Source of the DNA: Polyporus tsugae
Lineage: Eukaryota > Basidiomycota > Agaricomycetes > Polyporales > Polyporaceae
Reading direction: 5' to 3'
Assembly: GCA_024305745.1 (NCBI GenBank)
Contig: JAHRBS010000002.1
Location: 1,612,001-1,676,000, forward strand
DNA: 64,000 nt
The notes under the pieces are model-generated. The model was not told where the DNA came from. It did not search any database and saw nothing but the letters and a program-made list of their open reading frames with translations. The position numbers were made by a program, and so were the translations under genes. Every line of letters starts with the position of its first letter. Positions within the stretch are counted from its first letter, which is position 1. Of the stretch, positions 1-13,300 are shown piece by piece.

Positions 1-2748
1 ATATTTGATCCGTATGCTCCGGTCCGAGGCGTTGAAGGTAGTTCACCGTGGACATAAGCTTGTCGCGTGGGTCCGCCTCCTTCTCGCTCAGTCTGCGTAG
101 GTGTCAGCAAGCAAGACGTGCGACGAAACCATGGATAGTTACTGTCGAAGCAGATCCAATGCCTTGCCATGCATCTTCCTACCGTTGTACAAAGAGATCA
201 TTTCTTGGTATTTCTGCACATCCCGCATCAGCAACTACTGGCGCGTTGATCAGTGAGTTTAGGAGCAGATCACCTCGCGATCACGCAGAAGCTCCTCGAC
301 CTCTGACACCTCGCACCAGCCAACGCGGCACAGCGGACCAAGCAGCCCAGGCCGGACGAGCAAGTACGACTTGAACAGCGCTGTGTCAACAATCTGCGCG
401 AACCGCACGAGCTCCTCCGGAGTAAGAGCAGAAAGCGGAGCATTGGGAAGGTTCAGCAGGTCCTCCCTCGATGTCGTCGACAAGTGTGGCATCTCGTGCG
501 ACTGCGTCGGCGTAATGTGGAACGCAGAAAGCGCACCCGCGATCTTAGGTCGGCGGTCGGAGAGGTAGCGCATGAGCGTTTCGATGGAGCGGTGGAAGTT
601 ATCTGGCGCATATATGCGAATCTTAGCTGCGTCTTCGAAGGTATTGGGCTGAGATTCATACCAGGTTTGGGTGGTCGACGCACGCTCCGTATGGACGCCG
701 TATCGTCATCATTCGCTGCAGAAACGAGTCCCTCTAGGCCAGTCCTGAGCACGCCTCGAATCGAGCCTTGGGGTGGTGTCCCACGTAGAGGCGATGGGGA
801 GCTCATGCTCGCTGGTCCACCTTCCTGCTCGGACTTCCGGGCATCATCAGCGTGTACTGTTGGAGGCGTCGAAGACTGCTCTGGCTGCTTGGGCTTGCGT
901 CCACCATACAGAGGTATCCACTCATCCTGAGGAACCGATAGCCGGCCTGCAATGCTTTGTGGATATAGCGCGACAACCTTGGCAGGGTTGATGTCGAGTT
1001 CGAGGAAGGCGTCGATCGCCTCGTCGTACTTCGTGTGCCGGAAATGGTCGACTGCTTGAAGGGCGCGGATCTGCTTGTGCCTCTCTTCCTGCGTCGGTGT
1101 GTTCAGCAACTCTTCAGATAAACGCAACGTGTTTGTCAAATTACCTTGTCAGTGATCAGGGCTGAGTCCAGCGACTCAAGCAATGAGAGAGCATGCGCAT
1201 AGGCTCCAGCATCAACGAGCTCGTCGATCTGCTGGGTCCAAGGCTTCATACGGAAGCACCATATTGCGCTTCCGTTATTGGTTGCTGCTGTGCGATCAAT
1301 GGGTGTGCTGATGACAAACAGGGGAGATTTGGCGGATGGTGAGGGACTCAACAAGCGGATTGTATGCGTGGCAGTAGTGGCGAATGGTGTGAGGGGACCA
1401 GGTGGAAAGGGTATGGTCTGGACTGGTGATAGGGATATAGCTGAGCGAATCTCGATGACCGGAGAGGCAACAAATGTAGATGCGGATACTCCGGGGACGT
1501 TGCCTAGTTGCGAGGTTGGTACTGTTCCGGGAGGGAGAATTGCAAAGACATAGGGCTTCACGAGAGCTGACGTATCTCATTCAGCACACCGATTTGCAGA
1601 GCGTATTGGTGCTCACTTGCCTATCTCCTCTGGTGGTGCCGGCCAGTCAATCGATTCGCTCCTCACAGTCTTGTCTTCACTTCCAACCAGGAAGCCGTTG
1701 TCTAGTCTGGATAAGAATATCGTTTCACAGCACACGAGGAATGGTACTCACTGTCCTTCGCGATGAGCGCCTCGTTATCGTTTACGTTTGAGACATTTGG
1801 CTTCGCCTTGACTCCCAGTCCCAATGTCATGTAGCCACCAAGTCCGGAGAAAGCACCCATGCCCATGGTACTTATGCTGCTCCCGGAGGTGACGGTAGCG
1901 ATGGGGGTGGTGACATCGACGGTAATGGACGTCTTCAACGAAGTGACACAGTAATCCGTGGGCGTGTGTCCCCAACACAAGGTCTCTCCGTTTACGAAGG
2001 CGATTGCCCTTGGGGAATGGGCTAGTCCAATGATTTCCTACGCTCCGTGAACGACGTAGCTTGGGCCCGTGAAACAAGGACGCACCTGTGGTTCCTGAGG
2101 TTCGCCATCCTTCCACGAATAAAGCACAATCTTCCGTCTACATCCAACAGCGAGCTTCGTGATGACTGCCGGAACACCCTTGCCCTTTCCTGGGGTGCCT
2201 GGACTTGAAGGGACCACAACATCGCCGTCGTGGTACTCAACCCCGGTGTTCAGCGCGAAGCACAGGGCACCCTTGGCCTTGACGAGAGGGGTGGGAGGCG
2301 CGAAGGCAGGGGATGGAAGGAGGGTGAGCTGCGTCTCTGGGCAGCACGGATTCTGTCAAGTTGCGCCTTCGAGTCACTCTGGATGAGGGCTCACCGGAGA
2401 GGACGAGTAAAGAATTCACGTCCTTAATGTACGCGAGCTGGTCAATACTCCTCCGACATAATGCCTTCTTTGTCTCCACGAGTTCAACCGGTGCGTCTGG
2501 GTTGGCCGTTATGATCCAGTTCAGTAACCTTTCATGATCAGGCGAATACAGACCTGACGTCTCCCCAAACGCGTATACGTGCAGGTTTCCGGTGGAAGTT
2601 CCAATGTATAGTCTGTCAGCTAATCTCCCTGTCAGGTTTAGATACGGGGTTGCAGATGGCAGCGATGTGCACCGTGGACAGCAAGACACTCGGCGCGTTC
2701 CTTGAAACCATCCAAGACCACTTCCGGAGCGATGAAGGGGCCCCCCAT
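1..2748 (-). CDS. VPS39: VPS39/VAM6-like HOPS subunit (C-terminus beyond window)
   Basis: This is a vacuolar/lysosomal tethering subunit. In the family, Vps39/Vam6 belongs to the HOPS complex, binds Rab7/Ypt7 on vacuoles and late endosomes, and helps membranes dock. The N-terminal exons read as a CNH (citron-homology) beta-propeller, for example LYIGTSTGNLHVYAFGE. The downstream exons read as the Vps39 domain 1 helical region, TALFKSYLLVRPGLLGPLC, followed after an intron (about 220-260) by KYQEMISLYNGRKMHGKALD, and after another intron (about 93-142) by NYLQRLGPEH. At least seven exons are visible. The start is the ATG at 2748 (MGGPFIAPEV), which leads straight into the CNH reading frame through an intron ending near 2640. 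The gene runs off the left edge, so the clathrin-repeat and C-terminal Vps39-2 parts are missing here. Family assignment is strong; exact exon limits are by eye. Confidence 0.88.
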
Positions 2749-3416
2749 CGTATATCTGGATATGTTGACTACAGAGTCATGCAACACAGTGCTAGCGGTG
2801 GATGAGGAAAGATGGAAAGGGCAGATCCCGAAGAATGAGGATAGAGGGAGAGCCCAAACAGCGTGTCCGAGAGTCTCGGACCTTGTACGACACACCCTCG
2901 TGCAACACGACGTCACTCCGGAGGGGATCCATGTTGCTCGCAATCGTGATCGCACATTTATTCGTCTCTTGGGTGTCGAGTGGCATTAATTGGTACGCAA
3001 ACCCCTTCAGCCATTTTGGACAGTCCTAAGCTCAAAGAAAACGACACTGAAACACGTGAATTCATAACCTCCGCAGTTAATAGTAGTCCGCATCCTTCCA
3101 GAGTCCGTTCCGCACCCTCGACCATGCCAATAGCTATAACAAAAGGGATCGCATATGGACATCGAACGTGGATGTGAATAAAAACACAGCAGAAGATCGG
3201 CAACATGGACGCCAACCCAACGGACATCAGACCCAGCTGGTACACCTGTGCAATACAAAAGCCGTCGCGCAGCGCATAGAAGGTCTACCATGGAGTACAT
3301 TTTTACCTGGCCGGGCAGGGATTCCCTCGTCCGCCGGCCAGGCGGAGAGTCGTGAATCAAGACAAGGCAAGACACAGACACAAACAAACAACACATAACA
3401 CAAAGTCCCATTCTCG
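2749..3416. other. intergenic spacer, VPS39 promoter side
   Basis: No gene is supported here. The stretch lies upstream of VPS39 (minus) and downstream of the AT-hook/Myb gene (minus). Short open frames are present on both strands but none has a splice context or recognisable protein. Confidence 0.5.
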
Positions 3417-5679
3417 TCATGCCCCGGAATCCCTCCTGACGGTGCCGTTTGGCCGATACATATACTGATGCTGTGTTGAGCCGTGTGAAGATGTCGGTCG
3501 CTGTGTATTCGAAGCGGCAGCGGCAGCAGCACCGTATGACGTAGTCTGCGTCGGTCGTGGTCGGTAATAGTTGTTGCTGCTGCTGCTGCTGCTGCGCGTG
3601 TCGGTCGGTATAGTCGCGGCAGAAGGGGTGGGACTCGGGAAAGTAGTTGATGAACTAGCCATGGTCGGGAGTGGCCATGGTAAGGAGGAAGCTGTGGTCG
3701 GGGGAGGTGCGGCAGCAGCAGCAGTTCGCGGGGGATGCATTGTGTTCGCGGTTTGTGAGGGTGGACGCTGCGGCTGCATGGCTGGCGATGCGTTGATGGA
3801 AGTCGGAGTCGAGTTCATGGGACTTCGAGTCGGTGAAACGGCGCTCGTAGGCGCGGTAGGTTGTGGGATGTGTTGCTGTTGTTGTTGGTGTTGCTGTGGC
3901 TGAGGCTGAGGAGGCGGAGGATGCGCGGGTTCCGAATGCGCGGGTTCGGGTTCTCGTCTTCGTTTTGTCCCACGCGTCGAACTCTCCTTCAGTCCCAAAG
4001 AAGTCGCCTTCAACAAAATTTGATGCCTTCAGCGAGTCGCGTGAGCACCTGTTGCGAGACCTTGAGGGGGATTGGACACTCTACCTTGTCCGGCTATTGC
4101 CCCATTGCTGAATGACCCAATCCCACTCGATCTCGCCCTTGTTCTGCGGACCGCCCATATCCTTGCTCTGTTCCGCGAGCTTCCTTAGCCTATCAGTCTC
4201 CTCCTCCGACCAAGTACCTTGGTGACCACCAGGGGCCGTATTGCCCGTTGCTGCGTTGAATGTCGAAATAGTACCTGTGTTGGTGTGGATAGGGGACGCC
4301 GCGGGTGGACTTGCTTGAGGTGCGGCATGGTTTGCCGGAGGAGGGGCAGGCGCTGCAGCCGGAGGAGGGGCAGGGGCAGGGGCAGGGGCAGGTGGAGGTG
4401 CAGATGCTGGGGCAGATGTGGGGGCAGGTGTGGGAGTCGGCGGCTGGGCGGCTGGGGGACTGGCAGCCGGAGCAGGCTGTGCAGGAGGGTAATATGGCGT
4501 AGCACCTTGTGGAGGAGGATAGTAGTAAGGTGCGGTGGGGTATCTAGAGCCCGCAGGAGGCGGGTACATGGCAGGGTAATAAGGCTGCGATGGGGGAGGG
4601 ACGGAAGAGTTGAGGGGCATAATGAAGGTTTGCGGGTTGGTGATCACTGAGCCTACAGCAGGGGCGGGGCCGGCAGCGGCCGCAGTACCAGGAGGTGGAG
4701 GCGGTGGCATGGATGAATAACTGGTGTATGTTGTCGTGGGGACAGGTTGGCCAACCAACTGGCTCGGGTTCGCGAGCTACGGTAGGGTGAGATCATGTTC
4801 AGGACAAGGATGGAATCAGCGTACGAGGTTATCACAAACGCGTTTCGCGTCTGCAATCATCATGAGGGGGTCTATCTTGGTAGCGGGTCCCATTTGATAG
4901 CACTGCGCTATGACCATGGGAGACGCCGCTTTCTATAGTGCGGATAACACGGCAGTTCAGGCAATCACAACGGTGAAATAAACATGACATTACGTACAAC
5001 CAGTTCTTCCGCCGCATTGTAAAACTCGGAGCAAAGATTGAGGGCTCTCCATTGGAACTCGTAGAATTGTTGGTTCTGCTGCGACATGTTCGTACCTGGG
5101 GCAGGGGGGTACTGATAGAAGCCTGGGTGCTGCGAGTTGGCTGGAGCCTTTGTCGCGCTTCCTGAGGAAACCCGGGGTTTGCGATTGCGGGAGCCACGAG
5201 GGCGGCCTGGCCTGCGCTTCTCGGCGCCATCGTCGTTGGCAGCCGAGGGGGTCTGCTCCTGTTGGGGGGCAGGCTGTCTGTAGTCCGCAGAGGCGGTGGT
5301 AGCGGCCGCGCTTCGGAAATGAAAGAGAGGTCAGAGGCGGGCGTGAGGAGGAATCTCGATCGGGCAATACGCACCCCGCTGAGCTGGATTGGGACTGAGC
5401 AGCGTTGACGCGAGGAGAAGAGTGGGTGCTGGCGGAGTGGTGGTGGTGGTGGTGGTGATCTGCGTCGTGGTGGTCGAGCTCCTCCTCGACGACCTCCTCG
5501 TCATCGTCGTCTTCCTCCTCTTCTTCCTCACGGTGACCAGAGCCGGCGCCATTCGTCACGGGGGGTTGTTGATGGGGGGTGTAGTGAGTATATGACTGGC
5601 GAGGAGAGGAGTGGGACGTGGCGACCACAGGAGCATGGAGGGCGTGCGAGAGGGGCTGATAATATTGCGGATTGTCCAT
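3417..5679 (-). CDS. AT-hook and Myb/SANT-like nuclear protein
   Basis: Probable chromatin or transcription protein of a basidiomycete-specific type. The first exon starts at the ATG at 5679 (MDNPQYYQPL), with an acidic run (E/D-rich, about residues 50-70) and a His run. After an intron (about 5311-5374) comes a basic AT-hook-like segment, KRRPGRPRGSRNRKPR. Next is a helical segment spread over two small exons (AAEELV, then PMVIAQCYQMGPATKIDPLM). The last two exons hold a Pro/Ala-rich stretch, then a Myb-like helix, GTWSEEETDRLRKLAEQSKD, with conserved Trp (EWDWVIQQWG), and a Gln/Ser/Asn-rich tail. What is seen is the AT hook and the tryptophan pattern; nuclear DNA binding is inferred. It shares a divergent 0.65-kb promoter with MEX67. 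I do not know a named orthologue. Confidence 0.72.
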
Positions 5680-6335
5680 GATTTCCGGGTTGGCCTATGT
5701 GATAAAAGCCCAGAGATGGGTGTAACGCTGCGAGCGGAGAGCTGCAATCGATGTCGACAACGACAACCAAACCCCGTGGGAACCGGACCTCGACGCATTT
5801 GCCCTCCCACACGGCGTGCCTTTCATCGCTTTGTGGTGCATCCAAAATTGCAGAAAAAAACAGGGCTTCATGTCGCACTCGTTCACTCTCTGCCTGGACG
5901 GGCGGGATGGCTGGAATCGCCATGGACATTGCCCGGCGAATATAGGCTGGGATCTCGTGTGTCCCAAATTTGTCCCGATGGCGAAAACTCGAGGGAACAC
6001 AGCCGCCGGCACGCCAGGCTCACAGAGAGTCACAGAGTCACAGCCTCATGTCACCCGTGACGTGACAGCAGGAAATGCCGGTCGTGACGAGTCACTGGAC
6101 TGCAACTGGTGACCAGCGCGGGTCCGGCGCGCACAGTCTTACTCTCGAACCGTCATCTCGCCGCCACAACCACCTCCTTGTCTTCCTCCCTCCTCTTCCC
6201 TACCGCAGCCCTTCTCAACGCCTGCACCTGCGGCGTTGTCTTTTAAACACCACGAACATTACGCCTGTTACGCCCTCGCGCAATCGTCCACAGCCGCAGA
6301 ACTCGCTTGGCACGAAGGCGCCACTTCTCCCGACC
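5680..6335. promoter_or_regulatory. divergent promoter between AT-hook gene and MEX67
   Basis: A 656-bp gap between divergently transcribed genes. A cluster of GTGAC/GTCAC words lies at about 6028-6095, including the palindrome-like GTGACGTGAC at 6057-6066, which resembles a CRE/bZIP site. A pyrimidine-rich tract at about 6178-6200 precedes MEX67. Regulatory meaning is inferred from composition only. Confidence 0.35.
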
Positions 6336-8680
6336 ATGTCTCAACCGGCCTTCTCGAGCCCAACTCCTGCTCCTGGCAGCCGTGCCATTGCTACGAATGC
6401 CCTCCGCAGAGCCGGCCTCATGGACCAGGACACGAAGATGAGGGATATGTCTTCGGACAAGCCTGGCGGCCGCAAAGGGTCAGCACTCAAGATATCCAAA
6501 CCCCGCCATCCGGCTCACAAACCCCGCGGCCTGGAGTCGATCCTTGGGAAAAGCACCCCTGTGTTGGCACAAACGGTAAATATACGATGCTCCTCACCGT
6601 TCTTTTCAAGCGTAGCTCCGCGCAAGTTGCCCTGAAGAGGACGGGCGTCGAGTTTTCGTTTCCCTAATATCTACCCAGCACGACGCTTACGAGGTTCATC
6701 CTTTCCATGTCCACCATCAACCCCGCCATCCCGCCGTTGCAACATAGATTGCCACACGACCGAACGATCCCCGACTCAAAAAGCGTAGAAACGCTGGGAT
6801 GTCAGGTCCTGTCACGGAGAGGGTTATTGAGATGTGGAAAGAGTGGGTTCGTAGGAGGTGGAATCCGGAGGCCAAGTTTCTTAACCTCGAGGTGAGTCGT
6901 CCTCTGTGAAACCGCGACCTCCTTTCCAACTGGATGTTTAGCGTATCGCTTCCGACGAGTACCTGAGGAAACATGGCCTGACGTCACCGACATCTGATGC
7001 CGCGAACAAGGAGGCTCAGGTAATCCTCAAAATTGCGGGCAAGCTACAACCAGAGGTATGTAACGTCGCGTGCAGCGGCATACAACTGCTGATTTAAGCC
7101 ATCCAAGATTGAGACGGTCTCCCTCGCACATAACGGCCTGACCAGCGGGCGGATGATGTCCACCATGGCACACTACCTTCCCAGGCTCAAGAATCTTTCG
7201 CTTGAGGGGAACGCATTCCGTGGCTGGAAGGAACTCGATTACATCTCGGGGAAACGGGGTCGGTTGGAACAGCTCCGCGAACTCATCTTAGTCGGCAATC
7301 CTATACGAGAGTTGGAATATCAGAACAACAGGGCGGCAGGCTACAAGAGGTATGGGCATGGTTCCTTGAGATCTGTCATGTTGTGCTGATGTATTAGTAG
7401 CGAGGTTGCACGGAGGTTCCCGTCACTGGAAATCCTCGACGGAGAGGCTGTGACGAGAGTAGGATTTGATGCACCTGCTGCTTCGACCTCCTCCCCTTTC
7501 CAAGCGCCTTCCATGTTGTCGACATTTGCGTGGAAAATGGAACCGTCTTTCATCGCTGGCGTCGATGGCAGCCTAGTTGTCAACTTCCTCATGCGCTTCT
7601 TCCCATTCTTCGACAATCAACGGGGGGCTCTTCTCGACGCCTACGCACCCAACGCCACCTTCTCCTTCTCTGCCAACACCAGTATCCCACCACGCGCTCG
7701 AATAGAGGGCATCCACCACTCGAAAGAGTTCCCTAACCAACGCAAGTTGGAGTGGGGAATCTGGCTCAACGCTGGACAGGGTGGCTCGAGAAACCTCGGC
7801 AGGTTGAACGAACTTACGAGGGTGGCGCAGTCGCTGCACTTGGGCAACCAAGAGGCCGTCAAGGCGATGGCCGCTTTGCCTCAAACCAGGCATGACGTTG
7901 CTGGTTCCCCTGAGAAGTTTTCCGTGGACGCTTTCCCTGTACGACAAGGCGAGCAGACGAATCTTCTCGTGACTCTGCACGGTCAGTTTGTCGAGCGTAA
8001 GTCCAGTTCTTTGTTTCTTCCGCTTCGCATCGCTAATCTAGTACATTTGTATCGATGTCACTGCCTGTAGTACCATCCGAAGGCATACGGTCTTTCGATC
8101 GATCATTTGTATTGGCCGTTTCGCCCGAAGGATCACGGTATGTCGGTGTCTGTAGGAATAACATGTTTGATACTGAGTCGTCGATGATAGGGCTAAGCAA
8201 AGCGGTTGGGACGTCATAGTCCTCTCCGACCAGCTCGTCATACGGGCGTACTCACCCTATGACGCCTGGAAACCTGGACCGATGCATGTCCAGTTTGGGG
8301 ACCTCTTGCCATCTTCAGGTTTACAAGAAGCCCTGGCGCCCCTGGTAAGTTTTCATCTGCCATCAAATCTGTCTACTTTATCTGCGATATGAGATTAAAA
8401 CCTGCCTGTCACGTGTGCTGACTTTGTCATCACTTTAAGCCCCAACCACAGCGCGGACGAATGCAGGACGTCATTCTCCGCACGCGTCTCAACCTCCAGT
8501 TCGCAGAAGACTGCCTGAAGAACAACGACTGGGACGTGGAGCGCGCCATTGGGAACTTTGAACGGGTGAAGGTAAGCAGCGATCGCAACTCCTCGGGTCG
8601 CAATAGCTGATTGCACTATTACGTTTCAGGCAAGCCTCCCAGCCGACGCATACCTGCCACAAGATGCATTCCTGCCTTGA
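6336..8680 (+). CDS. MEX67: MEX67/NXF1-like mRNA export receptor
   Basis: General mRNA export receptor. In the family, Mex67 pairs with Mtr2/NXT and carries mRNPs through the nuclear pore by binding FG nucleoporins. The domain order is visible across the exons. There is a basic N-terminus ([15 protein letters not shown], then a [14 protein letters not shown] basic patch). A leucine-rich repeat part follows at about 7100-7350 ([33 protein letters not shown]). Next comes an NTF2-like domain from about 7500 ([32 protein letters not shown]), and last a UBA/TAP-C domain ([19 protein letters not shown]). The stop is at 8678-8680. The start is the first ATG in the frame and opens the conserved N-terminus. 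At least eight exons are present with short GT-AG introns. No defect is seen. Confidence 0.92.
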
Positions 8681-9448
8681 ACCATCCCACGGGGCTTCGG
8701 ATGGACATATCGACTCCCATGGCCGGCTGGTGACTATGTTTATCCAACTGGACCTTCGTGGCGTCGGCCTCGTTCTTCTTGATCGACATGTTGAAATACG
8801 TACTCTTCACATATCTGCCACACCCTCCTATCAGCATAAGTATATCGCAATGTGTAACCTATAGCCACCTATCATGATGCATCTGAATCGCGCTTGACAT
8901 CGCACGTCGTTATCCCGCTGCACATATATTGTTTACAGCACGCAACTCGTCGCACATCATTCACTCCCCTCGTATATCGATATTTCTATTAACGCATAGT
9001 TCTATTGTCGCTTGCAACAGCAGACACCATGGAGGATAATTAATCGGAGATGCCGAAGCCTCACGTCTACTTATTAGTTTTCGACAAAAAGATAAGTAAG
9101 CGGAGCCCCGGCTAAGATTGTTCGAGGATGCGAGGTTCGGAACAATGGCCTCGGAACGGACATGTAAACAACGGAACACAAACAGGCACCGTGAGACGAG
9201 CGCCACAAAGCCCTCGCCTGAGTCCAACCTTAGTCGCCTCATTGTCCCGCCCTGACGTCGCGTACCGCGCGTCCACGACGAGACAGACCCCAAACCACGG
9301 CAAAAAAAAATTGTTTGTCTGTCGCACCGCCCGCCGAGGCGGAACAGATGGGCTTTGGGGCGGCGCGATTGGCGAGTCGCAGGCGGGGCTTCGCACCATC
9401 CGTCTACGGGAGTCGGGTAAACGCCGCCTCGAGGCTTGGGCATTCGGG
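8681..9448. other. intergenic, no gene seen
   Basis: Downstream flank of MEX67. AT-richer DNA with no splice-supported open frame. Short ORFs on both strands around 9112-9526 have no recognisable protein and run into the transposon end. Confidence 0.5.
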
Positions 9449-9450
9449 TA

Positions 9451-10017
9451 CTATCCCTCCACCAGTGTTGAAAAAGAAAACACTGATGCGCCCCTCCGTC
9501 TCACAATACTCGTCACATCGTTCTAAAATTTTGAGGCATTGTTCTTAACATGATTGGCTTCATTACCTCAAAGTTTGGTGGGGATTGGTGAAGAAGAGCG
9601 GGAGCTATGGCAATGCCGCTGTTTCAGGGCCTTCGTAAGGCCGGTTTTGAAAACCCTTCGGCGCTGTCGAGAAAGGTCATCCCTGACAGTTCCTCCCACC
9701 TCACCCACTATCGGGCTCAATAACTAGTATAAAAAAATCCCTTAAAACATGCCTCAGAAGAAATATTGGCCTTCAAAGTGGCAACTGAGGAGGGATCTTC
9801 ACATCAGGTTGGGCGCTAGGTCGCTTAAGGGGTGTAATCAAATGCCCTCCTCTCGCCACAACCCCCTCCCTCATATTTCGTCACGAAAAGTTGATAAAAC
9901 CGTCAAGGGGAATCATAGAATCCTATGGTTGAATTTACAGGGCAAACCGTTCACGGGGGAAGGTGGACTGGGGGTTTTGAAAAATCCTCAGATTTTTCAA
10001 CACTGGTGGAGGGATAG
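9451..10017. mobile_element. MITE with 25-bp terminal inverted repeats and TA target duplication
   Basis: The 5' end (9451-9475) is CTATCCCTCCACCAGTGTTG followed by AAAAA. The 3' end (9993-10017) is its perfect reverse complement over 25 bp. Both ends are flanked by TA (9449-9450 and 10018-10019), the target duplication typical of Tc1/mariner-type elements. The 567-bp interior has no transposase frame, so this is a non-autonomous miniature element, probably mobilised in trans. It sits between MEX67 and the promoter of the ankyrin gene. Confidence 0.88.
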
Positions 10018-10019
10018 TA

Positions 10020-10366
10020 TGGGAAGAGCAAGCCCAGGCAAGCCCCCGATGTCTGTGCTATTCTGATGCAGGCTTGCAGCGTGGTTTCCGGCCTCGTGCC
10101 GAACCGACCCTTCTGGAGGCGAAGGGTCGACCTTCGCGGTCCTGCCCTCCCAAATACTTACTTATACCGTCCGGGGCGCATTCACCTATCCCCGCACTTC
10201 CTCCCGCCAGCAAATTTCCGCGGGACGGCTTCTGGGAACCTCGCGCCTGCACTTCTTGTACCACCACTCCACTCCACTCCACTCGGACTCGCTCTCGCTT
10301 TCGGACGCTACCTCTCATTCGATATACCCATCACCTTGTACCCTCTGCACGCGCACCTGACTAACG
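10020..10366. promoter_or_regulatory. promoter region of the ankyrin gene
   Basis: A 347-bp leader directly between the MITE and the ankyrin ATG. It holds a short CCACT tandem (10261-10280, ACCACTCCACTCCACTCCACT-like) and CT-rich runs common near fungal transcription starts. No TATA box is clear. Confidence 0.3.
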
Positions 10367-13300
10367 ATGGCGACCATGCACACACGAGGGCGACGGCGCG
10401 CAGAGCGCACTGCACTGGATGCAACCCTTCTGGAGGCCGCAGCGAGGGCGGACGACGGCGGAGTGAGAGCGGCGCTCGCGCGCGGCGCGGACGTGAACGC
10501 GGCGGACGACGCGACGGGCAACACGGCGGTCACCTGTGCGATTGCGGGAGACAGGTGCGTCCGTCCTCCTATATGCGCGTTCGGGAGCGGGGATGCTGAG
10601 TGTTTGGCCGCACGCGTCCGGCTGTATAACAGTTGGGAAGACATCGACGTGTCCGACGCGTCATTCATGCAGGAGAGCAGGGTCCAGGTGTTGAGGACCC
10701 TCTTGCGTAGCGAGGCGGCCTCGTTGTACGCACTGAATGCGCCGGCGAAGGGGGTCACTCCTCTGGGACTCGCCGCTTGGCTGAACGTCCCCGAGGCTAT
10801 CCGTGTGCTCCTTGAAGAGAGGCATGGGTTGGTCGCAGTCGACGGGACCGACTGCCTTGGCGTTACTCCTCTCATGTGTGAGTATCACTCGACACTCGAG
10901 TACGGCATGAGCTGACATCGGATTTCCAGATACTGCTCGTGATGGCGCCGTCGAGGCTGCGTCCATCTTGGTACGTCGTTGACTATCGTTGATCGGGGAA
11001 TTCAATTGAGGTCTGTGTATTTCCCAGCTTGCGAACGGTGCACGACCCGATCTCAGGGATACACACCACCGGACCGCGATACACTACGCGCTGCGTCACC
11101 CGCGACTGCTTTGGCTGTGCGAGTCCTCCCTTCGCAAACAAAGAATCCGCGAATATATCGTAAGCCCTCTTTGTCCGATTGGCGCGATCACTCAGGCTTA
11201 CGATTCATTCGTTCAGAACGGAAACCGCCGACAACTACATCCTCTTCCTCAACCCCATGTCGCATACGCACAATCGCACGTTGCATCCTCGTTCGATTTG
11301 TCGCATTGGCCCGCGCCTTCTGAGGCTATCCTCTCACGCTCCACATCAACACTGATCCTTGCCGTAGTCGCTAACGACATCTCCACAATTTATCAGGTTC
11401 TCTTCCCCGCTTCTCACCGGGCAACTGTCCTTGTCAACCGCCTGGATTCCCAAGGGTGGGGCCCCCTCCACTATTGCGTATCTTCGCAAATACCCTCTGT
11501 CCAGGTCCTCGACGCTCTTTTCCTGGCTGGCGCGGATACCAGCCTGTACACTAGCTCGAAGCATGGAACCCCCCTGCATTGTCTGGCTCGGAAAGGCCAG
11601 GATCCCCTCGGCTCCCTGAATGCAGTACGCCTCCACCACTTTATCTGCCACCTGGTGCGCGAGCTTCGCGCCCCTCTAGCTGCCACAGACGAAGATGGCG
11701 AGACGTGCCTCCATGTGGCGGCCGAGCACGGGCAAAGCATCGAAGTTCTCATTGCACTCCTCGCATGTGACGTTCGGAACATCGTGCGTGAGATGAAGAA
11801 CTCTCGGGGGTGCGTTCATCATGCGTTCATCGCCAGATTGGTCTCCTGAATGTGCGCTAATTGTTTTGCAGGCTGACGCCCTTGGAGGTTGCGCGGCCTG
11901 AGCTCCGAGTTGCCTTTGGACCCGATGCGGTGCCGGAGCGAAGCCACTCTGTGGCTTCCTTCCGCACCATTCGCCCTTCGATGAGTTCTTCGACTTCGAC
12001 GTGGACCACCGCGAGCGCGTCCATGATTGTCCCCCCGCGGCCCCAAATCGGTCCCGGTTCCAGGCTAGAACCGCTTCTCGACGACGCCGAGGCGTCACTG
12101 CTTCCCCAGCGCATACTCGAGAGCCTAACCACGGTTGGGCAGGAGGCTCCCTCTGCTGGCGTCCTCGAGCTCAGCGGCCTGCGGGAAATGCTCGACGAGA
12201 CGTCGCAGCTCGGCGAGATGTGGGTGCACGGTATGCACTCCCGCATCCGAGAAGCCGCAACAGACCTACGAGACGCCCGGAGCAGGTTCAACGAGGTCGA
12301 CACCTTGCTCGAGGCCGTCGCCCATGAGCTGGAGGAGATCTTCGGCAGCGATATTTCGGATCACCGTGACAGCACCGAACGGGCGCGGAGACGGACGCGG
12401 GACTCGGGCGACTCCGACTCTACCGCGGTCTCGAGTTGCACTTCTTCCACCCTCAGCAGGAAATGGCGCTCGATGTCGGATCTGCGAGCCTCGGCCGATG
12501 GAAATGGGTTCGGACACCCCACCGACGTCGCCGAATTGTCCTACTTCGCCATCAAGGAGGAAGGGGGGTCAGCCGTGCTGGCGGACAATTTGACGTCGGA
12601 AAAGTCGTTCCTCAACGCCCTCTTATCCCCGGGCAAGGACCTCCTCCACAAGTCCAGCAAGCTTTCCGTCGACTCTGGACGAACTGTGTCTCCCGCTCCT
12701 CACAAAAAGGATGGGTCGTCAAAGGGGACGGCGAAGCTCAAAGCGTGGTTCCGGAAGAAACTGCGGTTTGAGATCCCAGACCCCTCTTGTCAACCAAGGA
12801 TCGTCGTCCCCGGTGAGCCGTCCCCTCGCAATTCTCCCGCCCCCTGGCGTCTACATGCCCCGTCCTCAACGGAGGAGCTGTTGGATGCATCGCGTCAAAT
12901 CATCCGAGTTGCTGGACGGGACCTGTCTTGTATCCAAGGCTGTATGGACGATGTGTGTATTCTATGCATTGACTGCTTCGGAACGGTGACTAACGGTCTC
13001 TCTAGGCGGACGATCTCCTGTCGTTAGCTACTAATCTCCTTTCTCAAACTGAACGACGATTCAAGGTCATCATTATCGTGCGTAGTCCTCGTGTTCTTCG
13101 TTTGTCGTTCGTTTTCCGAACTCTTCTCCAGAGCCGACAAGCAGCCCTTGAAAGTGCTCGCGTAGCGCAACTCAAAGACCATCTTGACGATCCCTTCATG
13201 TCAGCCATCGCCTCCACCATCCGCTCCGCACACACAGACGGCGCGATCCCCTTCCCCATCACTTCCCAGGCACGGACCGACAGTGGTTCGGACGGCTCTC

